From Clostridium thermopalmarium DSM 5974 (GTDB lineage Bacteria; Bacillota; Clostridia; Clostridiales; Clostridiaceae), in NCBI RefSeq assembly GCF_002995795.1, contig NZ_PVXN01000065.1, positions 62,001 through 126,000 on the forward strand: a stretch of DNA of 64,000 nucleotides, read 5' to 3'. Shown here in pieces: positions 18,526 through 27,219 of the stretch. The notes beneath the pieces are model-generated. The model made no database searches and had not been told where the DNA came from. It saw nothing but the letters and a program-made list of their open reading frames with translations. The position numbers and the translations under genes are program-made. Position 1 is the first letter of the stretch. Every line of letters starts with the position of its first letter.

Positions 18526-19704
18526 TTACTTCTTTTTTTCATTCAAGTATCTTAATGCAGTTTGACAGTGTATTGCTACTCCAACTTTTATACATTCTTC
18601 ATCCACATCAAATAAATTGCTGTGAAGAGGATGTACTATACCTCTTTCTTCATTTCTTATTCCCAAATAATAAAATGCTGATGGTCTCTCCATGGAAAAA
18701 TAAGCAAAGCTTTCAACACCCATAACAGGTTTTTGAAGCATAATAACATTTTCCCTAGTAATAACATCCTCTGCTGCAGCTTTAAGAACATCTACTACAG
18801 AATCTTCATTATAAAGGCAAGGATAGCTTTCCTCTATTTCTACCTCGCATCTTCCTCTCATAGCCTTTGTTATTCCTTCAACTACCTCTATCATTCTCTT
18901 TTTCACATATGCTCTGTGTTCTGTGGTCATGGTTCTTATTATTCCAGATATCTCAACCTCATCTGGTATTATATTTTGAGCTGTCCCACCATGAATAGAA
19001 CCTATGGTTATAACAGCGGAATCTGTCGGAGGGATTTCTCTGCTTACTATATCTTGAAGCGCAGTGATCACATTAGCACTTATTACTATAGGATCAACTG
19101 TACTGTGAGGATAGGCTCCGTGTCCTCCCTTTCCCATTATTCTAATTTTAAAAGGATTAGATGCTGCATTTACCACATCTCTTTTTATTCCTATTTTACC
19201 CACTTCTATATTAGGTTCTACGTGAAGTCCTATTATAGCATCTACTTTAGGATTTTCTAATATTCCTTCTTTAATCATGTGTATAGCTCCACCTGTAGTT
19301 TCTTCTGCTGGTTCAAAAATAAGTTTCACGTTTCCATTAAGCTTATTTCTCATTTTATTTAAAATTTTACCTGCCCCTAAAAGTATTGTTGTATGAACAT
19401 CATGACCACAGGCGTGCATTTTTCCCTCTACCTTAGAAGAATAAACGCAGCTCTTTTTATCTTCCATAGGGAGAGCATCCATGTCTGCCCTTATGCCTAT
19501 AGTTTTCTCTCCATTTCCTCTTATAATACCACAAATTCCGTTTTTTGAAGTTTCAATGTACTCTATACCCTCTTTTTCTAAAAATTCTTTTACTTTGCTT
19601 ACAGTTCTATTTAAATCAAAATCTGTTTCTGGGTTTTGATGAAAGTCTCTTCTTATACTTACTAACTCTTCGCTTATTTCTTTAGCCTCTTTTAAAAAAT
19701 CCAT
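18526..19704 (-). CDS. M20 family amidohydrolase (N-acyl-amino-acid type)
   Basis: A 392-residue metal-dependent amidohydrolase of the M20D (hippurate/N-acyl-amino-acid hydrolase) group. Ligand motifs are MHACGHDVHTT (C99, H101) and FEPAEETTGGA (E134/E135), with GLHVEPNIEVGKIG following. The dimerisation insert begins near residue 180 (GKGGHGAYPHSTVDPI). It cleaves acyl groups from amino acids, or related amides, in the cytoplasm. It lies 15 bases after the FtsA-like gene, so the two are likely co-transcribed. A second, similar enzyme is encoded at 33827-34987. Confidence 0.92.
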   Translation of the reverse strand: MDFLKEAKEISEELVSIRRDFHQNPETDFDLNRTVSKVKEFLEKEGIEYIETSKNGICGIIRGNGEKTIGIRADMDALPMEDKKSCVYSSKVEGKMHACGHDVHTTILLGAGKILNKMRNKLNGNVKLIFEPAEETTGGAIHMIKEGILENPKVDAIIGLHVEPNIEVGKIGIKRDVVNAASNPFKIRIMGKGGHGAYPHSTVDPIVISANVITALQDIVSREIPPTDSAVITIGSIHGGTAQNIIPDEVEISGIIRTMTTEHRAYVKKRMIEVVEGITKAMRGRCEVEIEESYPCLYNEDSVVDVLKAAAEDVITRENVIMLQKPVMGVESFAYFSMERPSAFYYLGIRNEERGIVHPLHSNLFDVDEECIKVGVAIHCQTALRYLNEKKK

Positions 19705-19719
19705 ATACCTATATCTCCC

Positions 19720-21708
19720 TTAGTCTTTTTCCCAAAATATTTTTATAATATCTCCATTTTTAAGTTCGTCATAGTATCCAGCTTTATTATCATTTAATGT
19801 GAGCATTAAATTTCCTTTAGGCCTACTTAGATCAAATTCTATATGATTAAACACATCTACAAATGCATACTTTTCTTTTCCACTTAACACTACTAGTTTA
19901 TCATTGACGTAAACTCGAATTTCTTGACTTTTAGGAGAATTATTTGTAACTTTCTTCTCCTCTTCATCTAGTTTTGCATATATACGATCTCCCTCTTTAA
20001 TTATATATGATCTATCTATCTTCTCATCTTCTAAATAGTAAATATAATTATTATATTCCATATGATAATACTTTATGTAATCCTCTAAAGTTTTAGGGAG
20101 GATAATCTGAACTATATCGCCTTCATTAATGTTATCCTCAAGATTCCCTCTATTTCCATTTATAAATACTACTGGTTCTATATTTTGAATAATATCATTC
20201 AGGTAAAAGCTTATAGAATTTATACTTTTAATATATTCTAAAACTTTAGGAGAAGCGTCCTTGCCATTCTTCGCAAAAATAACTTCTATATTATCTCCTT
20301 CTTTTACTTCTGTATCTATGCTTGCATTTTTTCCATTCACTAAAATCTCTGCTCCTTGCCCTAATGAACCAAAAGCAACTCTTTTAATTCCATTTAGAGT
20401 AAATCTTATATTTTTACCATTCTTCCCTATCAACATCTTATGACTTATTCCAGCCTGCAGCATTACATCCATAACAGTATGCTTATGTGAGTTAAATAGA
20501 CTTATTACTTCATTATTTAAAGTAACATTAATAAAATCGTTTCCTGATTTCTTTATTGCGTTCAGCGCAATCCCAAGCACAGTTACACCAGCACTTCCTA
20601 AAGCTTCGTCATATCCTATACACTCTTCAACAGCATCTCTTCCTTTAATTGCAACCCTTTGAATTGGTAAGTTCAACTTTTTGGCTAGAGCTTCTTTTAA
20701 ATATGGAGTATGTGCCCCTCCTCCAACTAAAAATACCACACTCGTAGCTTTTCCACCATTTAAATCAATGATTTTTTTTGATATCTCATCAGTTATCTTA
20801 TCTACTACTGGTTCTATAATTTTAATTACATCTTCTGGAGATGCTTCTCCTTCAAGTCCTAAAACATCTACGTACTTTGAAGCTTTGCCATTGGCTGCAT
20901 CTCTTTTTATGACTTCTCCAGTATTAAAATCTACTAAATAATTTTGTACTATGGCTTCAGTTACCTCATCTCCAGCCATAGGCACCATTTCATAAGCACT
21001 TATGCTGTTATTGCTGCTTATAGCAATATCAGAGGTTCCAGCTCCCACATCCACTAGAGCAATATTTAGAAGCCTTAGTTTCTGTGGAACTGCTGCCTCC
21101 ATAGCAGCTATAGGCTCTAGAGTCAAACTCATCACGTTTAACCCTACTTTATCCATAACAGTATAAAGACTATCTATTACTGATTTAGGGAGAAAAGTAG
21201 CTATAACTTCTACAGAAATCCTCTCTCCTTTTTGAGAAAGAAGGTTTGAAATTAAATATCCATTTAAATAATAGTTTTTTACACTGTATCCAACACAATA
21301 TAGTTTTCCTTCAGTTTCCTCATTTATTTTCTCTTCCGCCCTTTTTACTGCTGTAAGCTCCAAACTCCTTATCACTTCTCTATCTATTTCTTTATCATCA
21401 TCTATCTCAATTTCTACTTTTGTATCTGTAGTTCTTAAGAATCTGCCTGCTGCTGCAATAGCTGCTTCTTTAAGATTAATATTTATTTCATCTTCAATAG
21501 CCTTTTTCACAGCCTTCACTGAATTTGCAACTAAATTTATATCATGAATCTGTCCATCTATCATAGCTCTTTCTTCATGTTCTATATATTTTTCACATAT
21601 TACATTAAACTTTTTGTCTTTAACCACACCAACAGTTCCTATAATAGAACGAGTTCCAATATCCAAGGCAAATATTATATCCTTAGGATTTATGTTTAAA
21701 ACGCTCAT
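19720..21708 (-). CDS. FtsA-like actin-fold ATPase with extended beta-grasp-like C-terminus
   Basis: A 662-residue protein. The first ~380 residues have the FtsA/actin-like ATPase layout: phosphate-1 ALDIGTRSIIGTVG (about 15-28), an FtsA-type 1C-like insert (EEAA..GRFLRTTDTKVEIEI), phosphate-2 ALVDVGAGTSDIAI and adenosine VVFLVGGGAHTPYL. Beyond this, ~280 residues carry repeated EGD-I motifs (KEGDNIEVIF, NEGDIVQIIL, KEGDRIYAKL, KNGDIIKIFW), each after an NG or ND turn, like small beta-grasp modules. The end lacks the amphipathic membrane helix of true FtsA, so it is probably not the divisome FtsA itself. A GAGGGAG site precedes the ATG. Confidence 0.85.
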   Translation of the reverse strand: MSVLNINPKDIIFALDIGTRSIIGTVGVVKDKKFNVICEKYIEHEERAMIDGQIHDINLVANSVKAVKKAIEDEININLKEAAIAAAGRFLRTTDTKVEIEIDDDKEIDREVIRSLELTAVKRAEEKINEETEGKLYCVGYSVKNYYLNGYLISNLLSQKGERISVEVIATFLPKSVIDSLYTVMDKVGLNVMSLTLEPIAAMEAAVPQKLRLLNIALVDVGAGTSDIAISSNNSISAYEMVPMAGDEVTEAIVQNYLVDFNTGEVIKRDAANGKASKYVDVLGLEGEASPEDVIKIIEPVVDKITDEISKKIIDLNGGKATSVVFLVGGGAHTPYLKEALAKKLNLPIQRVAIKGRDAVEECIGYDEALGSAGVTVLGIALNAIKKSGNDFINVTLNNEVISLFNSHKHTVMDVMLQAGISHKMLIGKNGKNIRFTLNGIKRVAFGSLGQGAEILVNGKNASIDTEVKEGDNIEVIFAKNGKDASPKVLEYIKSINSISFYLNDIIQNIEPVVFINGNRGNLEDNINEGDIVQIILPKTLEDYIKYYHMEYNNYIYYLEDEKIDRSYIIKEGDRIYAKLDEEEKKVTNNSPKSQEIRVYVNDKLVVLSGKEKYAFVDVFNHIEFDLSRPKGNLMLTLNDNKAGYYDELKNGDIIKIFWEKD

Positions 21709-21734
21709 ATATTATATCTCCCTCTTTTGAAAGC

Positions 21735-21768
21735 AATGTAAAAGCTCATATTCTAAGAATATGAGCTT
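21735..21768 (-). terminator. Intrinsic terminator after the 100-residue unknown gene
   Basis: Arms 21756-21768 and 21742-21754 form a perfect 13-bp stem (AAGCTCATATTCT) with a 1-base gap, so a small loop forms from the stem top. A TTTTACATTG tail follows on the minus strand. It separates the small gene at 21830-22132 from the FtsA-like gene. Confidence 0.8.
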
Positions 21769-21829
21769 AATAAAATTATATATTATACTGTTGTTTTATT
21801 CAATAAACATACTGCCAACTTTTACATTA

Positions 21830-22132
21830 TTAATCTACCAATTTTAAAATATCAGAGTTTTCTATTACGTAAGGAAGATTTTTTACTATGTCATATATAT
21901 ACATAGCTTTTCTTTCTTTAGCTGCATCATCTTTAGATACTTCTTTATTACATAGCATTTTACACCAAAAATCTACGAAATCTTCCCTATTTATAAATTC
22001 CATACCATTTTCTTCTCTTACAACAAACCCACCATTGTATCTTTCAACTATGTTTAGGTTTTCTAGCTCATTTTCTAATATTACAACTTGAGCATCTTCC
22101 CACATTTTTTTAAAAGGAACCACTTTTTTCAC
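21830..22132 (-). CDS. Small conserved-looking protein of unknown function
   Basis: A 100-residue soluble protein (ILENELENLNIVERYNGGFVVREENGMEFINREDFVDFWCKML...), acidic and helix-rich; the family is not recognised. It has its own terminator downstream and a ~150-base AT-rich gap upstream, so it is probably a single-gene unit. The start is a GTG at 22132, with GGAG only one base away; a second GTG at 22123, ten bases from GGAG, is an alternative. Its coding potential is supported by the clean frame, codon usage like its neighbours' and the terminator placement. Confidence 0.7.
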   Translation of the reverse strand: MKKVVPFKKMWEDAQVVILENELENLNIVERYNGGFVVREENGMEFINREDFVDFWCKMLCNKEVSKDDAAKERKAMYIYDIVKNLPYVIENSDILKLVD

Positions 22133-22232
22133 TCTCCATTTAAATTATTATAGTCTTATTTAAATACTATACTTACAATAATAGTTTAGCATATTCATTA
22201 TAAATACGTCAACACTTTTACCTTTGCAAACT

Positions 22233-22261
22233 ATATTATTCTATATTGCATAGAATAATAT
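22233..22261 (-). terminator. AT-rich hairpin after the UvrD-like helicase gene
   Basis: Arms 22250-22261 and 22233-22244 form a perfect 12-bp A/T stem (ATATTATTCTAT), 21 bases after the helicase stop codon on the minus strand. The following AGTTTGC tract is short, so termination is plausible but not certain. Confidence 0.45.
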
Positions 22262-22282
22262 GATATACTATACTATAATATA

Positions 22283-24472
22283 CTATATCATTTTCTTTAT
22301 TAATCCATTATTATATAAAGTTAAAGCATCAAAACTTCTATTTATACCATTTTCAAATTTTATCTCTATTATCTTGTCATCAATGTATATTATTTCTCCC
22401 TTTCCAAAGGTTTTATGAATTACATGTTCTCCCTTATCATAGTCATTTCTCATTAGCATATTAATTTTACATTCCTCAAGAAATCTAGATGGCTTTTTAC
22501 TTTTTCCTCTTATATCATTTGATATAGAAAGCCAAAGATTATCTATGCTCCTAGTAATGCCTACGTAAAAAAGTCTTCTTTCTTCTTCCAAATTAGTATC
22601 TACACTGCTTATATGAGGTATATTATCTTCATTACAGTTTATTATAAACACATTTTTAAACTCCATTCCCTTGACCCCGTGGATAGTGCTTAAAACAACT
22701 CCTTTTTTATCCTCTCTTTTTTTGCTTCTGCGAATTTGTTCTTCTACTTCACTTACATGAGCTAAAAAACTAATTATTGTAGCATATTCTTTTGATGACT
22801 CTATGAATTCTTCTACTATATCTTCAAGCTCTGAAATATCCAATTTATATTTTGATGCATATTCTCTTAAATACTCATAATATCTCAAATCCTTTAGTAC
22901 AAAATTTATAGCTCCTGCAAGAGACATTTTGTTAAGGTTTTGTATATCTCTTTTCAATTTATATATAACTTTCATCTGAAAAGGAGGAATACTTTCAATT
23001 TCTTTTAACACTTCAAAACAGTCTTCACCAATGCAGTTTTTTCTTAGCTTTTCTAGATTTACTTTGCTTATATATCTAAAAGGTTTATTTATTATCCTAA
23101 AAAAGCTTTCTTTATCTTTTTTGTCTATACTAAGTTTAAGATAAGCTATTATATCCTTACATATAAAGTGCTCGAAAAAATTATATTCTTTATCTAGAAG
23201 ATAAAAAGGGATTTTCTTTCTGATAAAAGCATCTATAAAACTTCTGCTTTCTATATTGGTTCTATAAATAACAGCATTATCCTCATATTCATATTTTCCT
23301 AAAGATACTAGTTTTATAATATTAAGTGCTATATCTTCAGCTTGATTTCCTTCTCTTGGATAATTTAATACTTTTATTTTAGGTTCGCTGTTTTTATAAG
23401 CATACATACTTTTTTCATTTCTCATCCTGTTATTGCTTATCAAATTATTGGCTATATTTACGACGCTTTTAGGACATCTATAATTTGTTGATAAAAATAT
23501 TTTTTTACCTTCTTCGAAGTCATGATGAAAATTCACCATACATTCTGGTTTAGAACCCCTAAAACCATATATGCACTGATCTTCATCTCCAACAACGAAA
23601 ATGGAGTTTTCTTTATTTAAAAGCTTTAATATGTCTATCTGCGTACTGTCACAGTCTTGAAATTCATCTACCAGTATATATTCAAAAAGCCTTCTATACC
23701 CTTTTAACACTTCCCTTTCTCTCAAAAACAACTCCTTGCACTTTATTTGTAAATCATCAAAGTCTAGCAAATTGTTTTTCTCTTTATATTCCTCATAAGT
23801 TTTATAGCACTCAAAAAAAATATCTTTATCTATATTAGGAGAAAAATCCTGATCTGATATATTACTTGTCTTATAAAAAGATATGGTATTAATTATTTCT
23901 TTAATTTTCTCTTCGCTTATCTCGTCTAAATAAGAACTTAATACATTTTTCACTATTCTATAAGCTGTATACGATTCTATTATATTTATCTGTTTATACC
24001 TCCTACTTAATATTTTATAGAATAGTCCATGAAATGTACCAAAAAAAGGAGCCTTGTTTGAACCATTTATACTTAAATATCTCTTTTTCATGCTCATAGC
24101 TGCTGCCCTTGTAAAAGTTATTACAATTATGTTATCAGGATTTACTCCCTTTCCTCCTAGCAAATATTTTATTCTTTCCTCTTCAATATTATTACTATTA
24201 TTACCATTTAAGCATTTTTTTAATATATTTATATCATTCTCAACTATATGCTCAGGATAATATTTAGATTTATATATTGGTCCAAATGTAACTAAATAAT
24301 CTATCCTTCTGATTAGAGTAGTGGTCTTTCCTGCCCCTGGACACGCTATTACAGCCAAATTTCTATCATTACTCAAAACCGCACTCCTTTGCTGTGTATT
24401 TAGTTCTTTATATCTATTTTCAATTATCTTATCCCTTAACTCATAAAACTCCTTAATTATTTTTTCTTTCAT
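22283..24472 (-). CDS. UvrD/Rep-family superfamily I DNA helicase
   Basis: A 729-residue SF1A helicase. The Q-motif region LNTQQRSAVLS precedes Walker A ACPGAGKTTTL (~43-53); Walker B VDEFQDCDS lies near 275; motif III VVGDEDQCIYGFRGSKP, motif V STIHGVKGMEFKNVF and motif VI RRLFYVGITRS follow. The C-terminal ~60 residues (GEHVIHKTFGKGEIIYIDD...) are the tudor-like tail also seen in PcrA/UvrD. It unwinds DNA 3' to 5' in repair or fork processing. It is not obviously the housekeeping PcrA: the N-terminus is longer and the 1A/1B domains diverge. Divergent from pncB across a repeat copy. Confidence 0.9.
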   Translation of the reverse strand: MKEKIIKEFYELRDKIIENRYKELNTQQRSAVLSNDRNLAVIACPGAGKTTTLIRRIDYLVTFGPIYKSKYYPEHIVENDINILKKCLNGNNSNNIEEERIKYLLGGKGVNPDNIIVITFTRAAAMSMKKRYLSINGSNKAPFFGTFHGLFYKILSRRYKQINIIESYTAYRIVKNVLSSYLDEISEEKIKEIINTISFYKTSNISDQDFSPNIDKDIFFECYKTYEEYKEKNNLLDFDDLQIKCKELFLREREVLKGYRRLFEYILVDEFQDCDSTQIDILKLLNKENSIFVVGDEDQCIYGFRGSKPECMVNFHHDFEEGKKIFLSTNYRCPKSVVNIANNLISNNRMRNEKSMYAYKNSEPKIKVLNYPREGNQAEDIALNIIKLVSLGKYEYEDNAVIYRTNIESRSFIDAFIRKKIPFYLLDKEYNFFEHFICKDIIAYLKLSIDKKDKESFFRIINKPFRYISKVNLEKLRKNCIGEDCFEVLKEIESIPPFQMKVIYKLKRDIQNLNKMSLAGAINFVLKDLRYYEYLREYASKYKLDISELEDIVEEFIESSKEYATIISFLAHVSEVEEQIRRSKKREDKKGVVLSTIHGVKGMEFKNVFIINCNEDNIPHISSVDTNLEEERRLFYVGITRSIDNLWLSISNDIRGKSKKPSRFLEECKINMLMRNDYDKGEHVIHKTFGKGEIIYIDDKIIEIKFENGINRSFDALTLYNNGLIKKMI

Positions 24473-24552
24473 GCCTACACCCGCCCATATACTATTTTGT
24501 AAATAAAATTATATATCATTATAGACCGTTTTTTAAATTTTAATCAGAATAT

Positions 24553-24785
24553 AACTATTTTACGACGTAAAATATTTCTAACTGCTAAACTTTTCAACTC
24601 TCCACTTGCGCCTTACTGACTTAAATTTTAGAAGAACCTTCTATTGTCTGAGCTAGCAGCGAGCTTAGAAGGTTTATGAGTTTTAAAGTCAGAAATATTA
24701 GAGCTTCTTTGCCAAGTGAATCTTTCCTAAATGCAAATCCCATGAGTGATGTTGTATAAGAAAATTATGCCGCATTTTTCTTGTA
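24553..24785 (+). repeat. Copy B of the dispersed intergenic repeat
   Basis: The 386-base gap between the helicase gene and pncB holds copy B. A degenerate hairpin (24557-24563/24567-24573) corresponds to the hairpin at 11784-11812 in copy A. Block 24635-24706 is about 90% identical by eye to 12081-12151, including the stem 24635-24643/24666-24674 and an outer stem 24616-24622/24686-24692. The right end, 24716-24785, carries the GTGAATCTTTCCTAAATGC block and a decayed terminal hairpin. Unlike the other copies it lies upstream of two genes rather than at a gene's 3' end. Confidence 0.75.
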
Positions 24786-24792
24786 TTTTTTC

Positions 24793-24821
24793 TTGATAAA
24801 CCCTTAAAATAAGTATATCAT
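24793..24821 (+). promoter_or_regulatory. Predicted sigmaA promoter of pncB
   Basis: TTGATA (24793-24798), a 17-base spacer and TATCAT (24816-24821) give a good vegetative promoter about 38 bases before the pncB start. It begins 8 bases after repeat copy B. Confidence 0.55.
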
Positions 24822-24858
24822 TATATAAAATACACTTTAATAGTTAGAGGGGAAAACG

Positions 24859-26334
24859 ATGGACAACAACAATTTTTTTAATATTAAAAATGGTAGAAAT
24901 CTTACCATGTTAGTAGATTTTTATGAGCTAACTATGGCAAATGGCTACTTCGAACATAATGTAGGTGAAAAAATATCATATTTTGATATGTTCTTCAGAA
25001 GAGTTCCCGACGGCGGTGGTTACTGCATAATGGCAGGAGTTCAACAGCTTATGGACTATCTTTCTAACCTAAAATTTACAGATGAAGACATTGAATATTT
25101 AAGAAGCAAAGGAATTTTCTCTAATAAATTTTTGGAATACCTTAGAAACTTCAAATTTGAATGCGATGTTTGGGCTATTCCAGAAGGTAATCCTGTATTT
25201 CCTGGTGAACCTTTAGTGACAGTTAGGGGCCCTATAATTCAAGCTCAATTTGTAGAAACTATGATTCTACTTACAATAAATCATCAAACTTTAATAGCTA
25301 CAAAAGCAAATAGAATTTGTAGGGCTGCTGAAGGAAGACCTGTTATGGAATTTGGTTCTCGTCGTGCTCAAGGATATGATGGCGCTATTTACGGTGCTAG
25401 AGCTGCAATCATAGGAGGATGTAGCGCAACAGCTTGTACTATAGCAGAGCAGATGTTTGAAGTTCCTGCAGCAGGTACTATGGCTCATAGTTGGGTTCAG
25501 CTCTTCCCTACAGAATATGAAGCCTTTAAAGCTTGGGCGGAAACTTCTCCTAGTGATTGTGTTCTTTTAATAGATACATATAATGTTTTAAAATCAGGAC
25601 TTCCTAATGCTATAAAGGTTTTTGATGAAGTTTTAAAGCCAATGGGATATAGACCAAAGGGAGTAAGAATTGATAGTGGAGATATTACATACTTAACTAA
25701 GCAATGTAGAAAAATCTTAGATAGTGCTGGATATCCAGATGTTAATATAATAGTTTCAAATTCTCTAGATGAACACATAATTACAGATGTGCTTGCTCAA
25801 GGTGCTAAAATAGATAGCTTTGGAGTAGGCGAAAGACTCATAACTGCCAGATCAGAACCTGTATTTGGTGGAGTATATAAATTAGTAGCCATAGAAGATA
25901 ATGGAGAAATAATTCCTAAAATAAAGATAAGCGAAAATGCAGAAAAAATTACAAATCCAGGTTTTAAGAAAATATATAGATTATTTGATAAGACCAGCGA
26001 TAAAGCTATAGCTGATTTAATTTGCCTAAGCACAGAAAATATTGATGACAGTAAGCCTATTGAAATATTTAACCCTATTCATACTTGGAAAAAGAAAAAG
26101 TTAACCAATTATTATGCTAAAGAGTTAATGGTTAAAATATTTGAAAAAGGTAAACCTTGTTACAAGAATCCAAGTGTGAAGGAAATCCAAGCTTTTGCAA
26201 AACAGGAAACTGAGAAGCTTTGGGAAGAAGTTTTAAGATTTGAAAATCCTCATTCTTACTATGTAGATCTTTCTAAAAAACTGTGGACTTTAAAACATGA
26301 GCTGCTTGATAAATATTCTAATTTATATCAATAA
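24859..26334 (+). CDS. pncB: Nicotinate phosphoribosyltransferase
   Basis: A 491-residue enzyme of the NAPRTase family that makes nicotinate mononucleotide from nicotinate and PRPP for NAD salvage. The start LTMLVDFYELTMANGYFEHN is the family hallmark. EFGSRRAQGYDGAIYGARAA lies in the catalytic core, GTMAHSWVQLFPTEYEAF contains the conserved His, and GVRIDSGDITYLTKQCRKILD is the PRPP/phosphate-binding segment. It has the length of the long bacterial PncB2-like form. AGAGGGG precedes the ATG. The gene has its own promoter and a strong terminator, so it is monocistronic. Confidence 0.97.
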   Translation: MDNNNFFNIKNGRNLTMLVDFYELTMANGYFEHNVGEKISYFDMFFRRVPDGGGYCIMAGVQQLMDYLSNLKFTDEDIEYLRSKGIFSNKFLEYLRNFKFECDVWAIPEGNPVFPGEPLVTVRGPIIQAQFVETMILLTINHQTLIATKANRICRAAEGRPVMEFGSRRAQGYDGAIYGARAAIIGGCSATACTIAEQMFEVPAAGTMAHSWVQLFPTEYEAFKAWAETSPSDCVLLIDTYNVLKSGLPNAIKVFDEVLKPMGYRPKGVRIDSGDITYLTKQCRKILDSAGYPDVNIIVSNSLDEHIITDVLAQGAKIDSFGVGERLITARSEPVFGGVYKLVAIEDNGEIIPKIKISENAEKITNPGFKKIYRLFDKTSDKAIADLICLSTENIDDSKPIEIFNPIHTWKKKKLTNYYAKELMVKIFEKGKPCYKNPSVKEIQAFAKQETEKLWEEVLRFENPHSYYVDLSKKLWTLKHELLDKYSNLYQ

Positions 26335-26337
26335 AAG

Positions 26338-26384
26338 CAAATGCAGAGATTATTTTATATATTCTCTGCATTTTATTTTTTTTT
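26338..26384 (+). terminator. Intrinsic terminator of pncB
   Basis: AAATGCAGAGA and TCTCTGCATTT arms (about 26339-26349 and 26363-26373) enclose a 13-base A/T loop and are followed by a run of nine Ts. Confidence 0.9.
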
Positions 26385-26407
26385 AAATTATAAAAGATTA
26401 AGAAATT

Positions 26408-26632
26408 CTAAAAAATACTTAAATATTTTTTTTCATGATATAATTCATCTAATATATTAAAACCTTCGTTCCTAAATAAATCATTATATCTCATCTTTTT
26501 TTCCAAAAACATTTCTTCATCGATGCATTTAAAAGGACAAACACCGTTAGTATCCTCATAATTATAAAACGCACATTCCTTAAAACAGTTTACTTTACTC
26601 TCATAGGTAGATAAGAACGGACATCTAGACAT
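26408..26632 (-). CDS. Small Cys-rich protein, probable metal-binding, function unknown
   Basis: 74 residues with five cysteines in the first half (RCPFLSTYESKVNCFKECAFYNYE... then CPFKC) and a charged helical tail. The C-x11-C-x3-C-x11-C-x3-C spacing suggests a zinc or Fe-S site, but no family is recognised. A GGGGGGT site lies ~9 bases before the ATG. It is followed closely on the other strand by the pncB terminator and sits after the DUF4430 gene, with a ~90-base gap, so it may be a separate unit. Confidence 0.72.
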   Translation of the reverse strand: MSRCPFLSTYESKVNCFKECAFYNYEDTNGVCPFKCIDEEMFLEKKMRYNDLFRNEGFNILDELYHEKKYLSIF

Positions 26633-26715
26633 ATATAACGTACCCCCCAGTTTGTTATTTAAGTAACTATATTATAAACCATAATTTGTAAAATTTGAAT
26701 AGGTTTTCATACTTT

Positions 26716-27165
26716 TTAGTTTTTTAATCCGTCCTTTAAATACTTCCACTCTACCTTATCTTCAGATTTTAATTTATATCTTCCTGAACTTACAGAAGGT
26801 CTAGTACCATTTACATAATAACACCAACCGCTTAAAGGTCCATTTGATCTTTCTTTTATTCCATTTATCATAGAAAAATATACAGTATCTCCACTTCCTA
26901 AAATAGTATAATCTATTCCTTTATCTTTTAATACTTCCTGTGTAACTTCAGCTACACTCTTATTTTCTAAATTTATTTTTAATTTTAATATATTTTTTTG
27001 CTCAACTTCATCATAAATTATAAAATTTTCCCCTTGACTTTTGTTGCTACTTATAGATATATTTTCTCCTATTTTATTTTGATATCTATTATATATCATA
27101 ATAAGTCCTGAACAAATTATTATAACTAAAGCTATAAGACTTATCTTTCTTTTCATTACCTCCAT
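26716..27165 (-). CDS. DUF4430-domain lipo/secreted protein, last gene of the cobalamin operon
   Basis: About 149 residues: an N-terminal membrane anchor or signal (KRKISLIALVIIICSGLIMIY), then a DUF4430 domain (VYFSMINGIKERSNGPLSGWCYYVNGTRPSVSSGRYKLKSEDKVEWKY split around the GW.YYVNG core). DUF4430 is the beta-grasp-like module also found in transcobalamin/intrinsic-factor C-termini, so surface cobalamin capture is a fair inference in this riboswitch-controlled operon. ATG 27165 follows GGGAGG at 3 bases; ATG 27156 (GGAGG at 2 and GGGAGG at 12) is equally possible; the ATG at 27195 has no ribosome-binding site. Confidence 0.82.
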   Translation of the reverse strand: MEVMKRKISLIALVIIICSGLIMIYNRYQNKIGENISISSNKSQGENFIIYDEVEQKNILKLKINLENKSVAEVTQEVLKDKGIDYTILGSGDTVYFSMINGIKERSNGPLSGWCYYVNGTRPSVSSGRYKLKSEDKVEWKYLKDGLKN

Positions 27166-27219
27166 TATCCTCCCTTGAAAGTTATACAAATACATTATAC
27201 TTTTATTTATAAAGCAGCC

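Noticed and set aside
22262-22291. ACTATAnT direct repeats near the helicase stop
   Set aside because: Short AT-rich reiterations that look like chance in a very AT-rich gap; only the 22233-22261 hairpin is kept.
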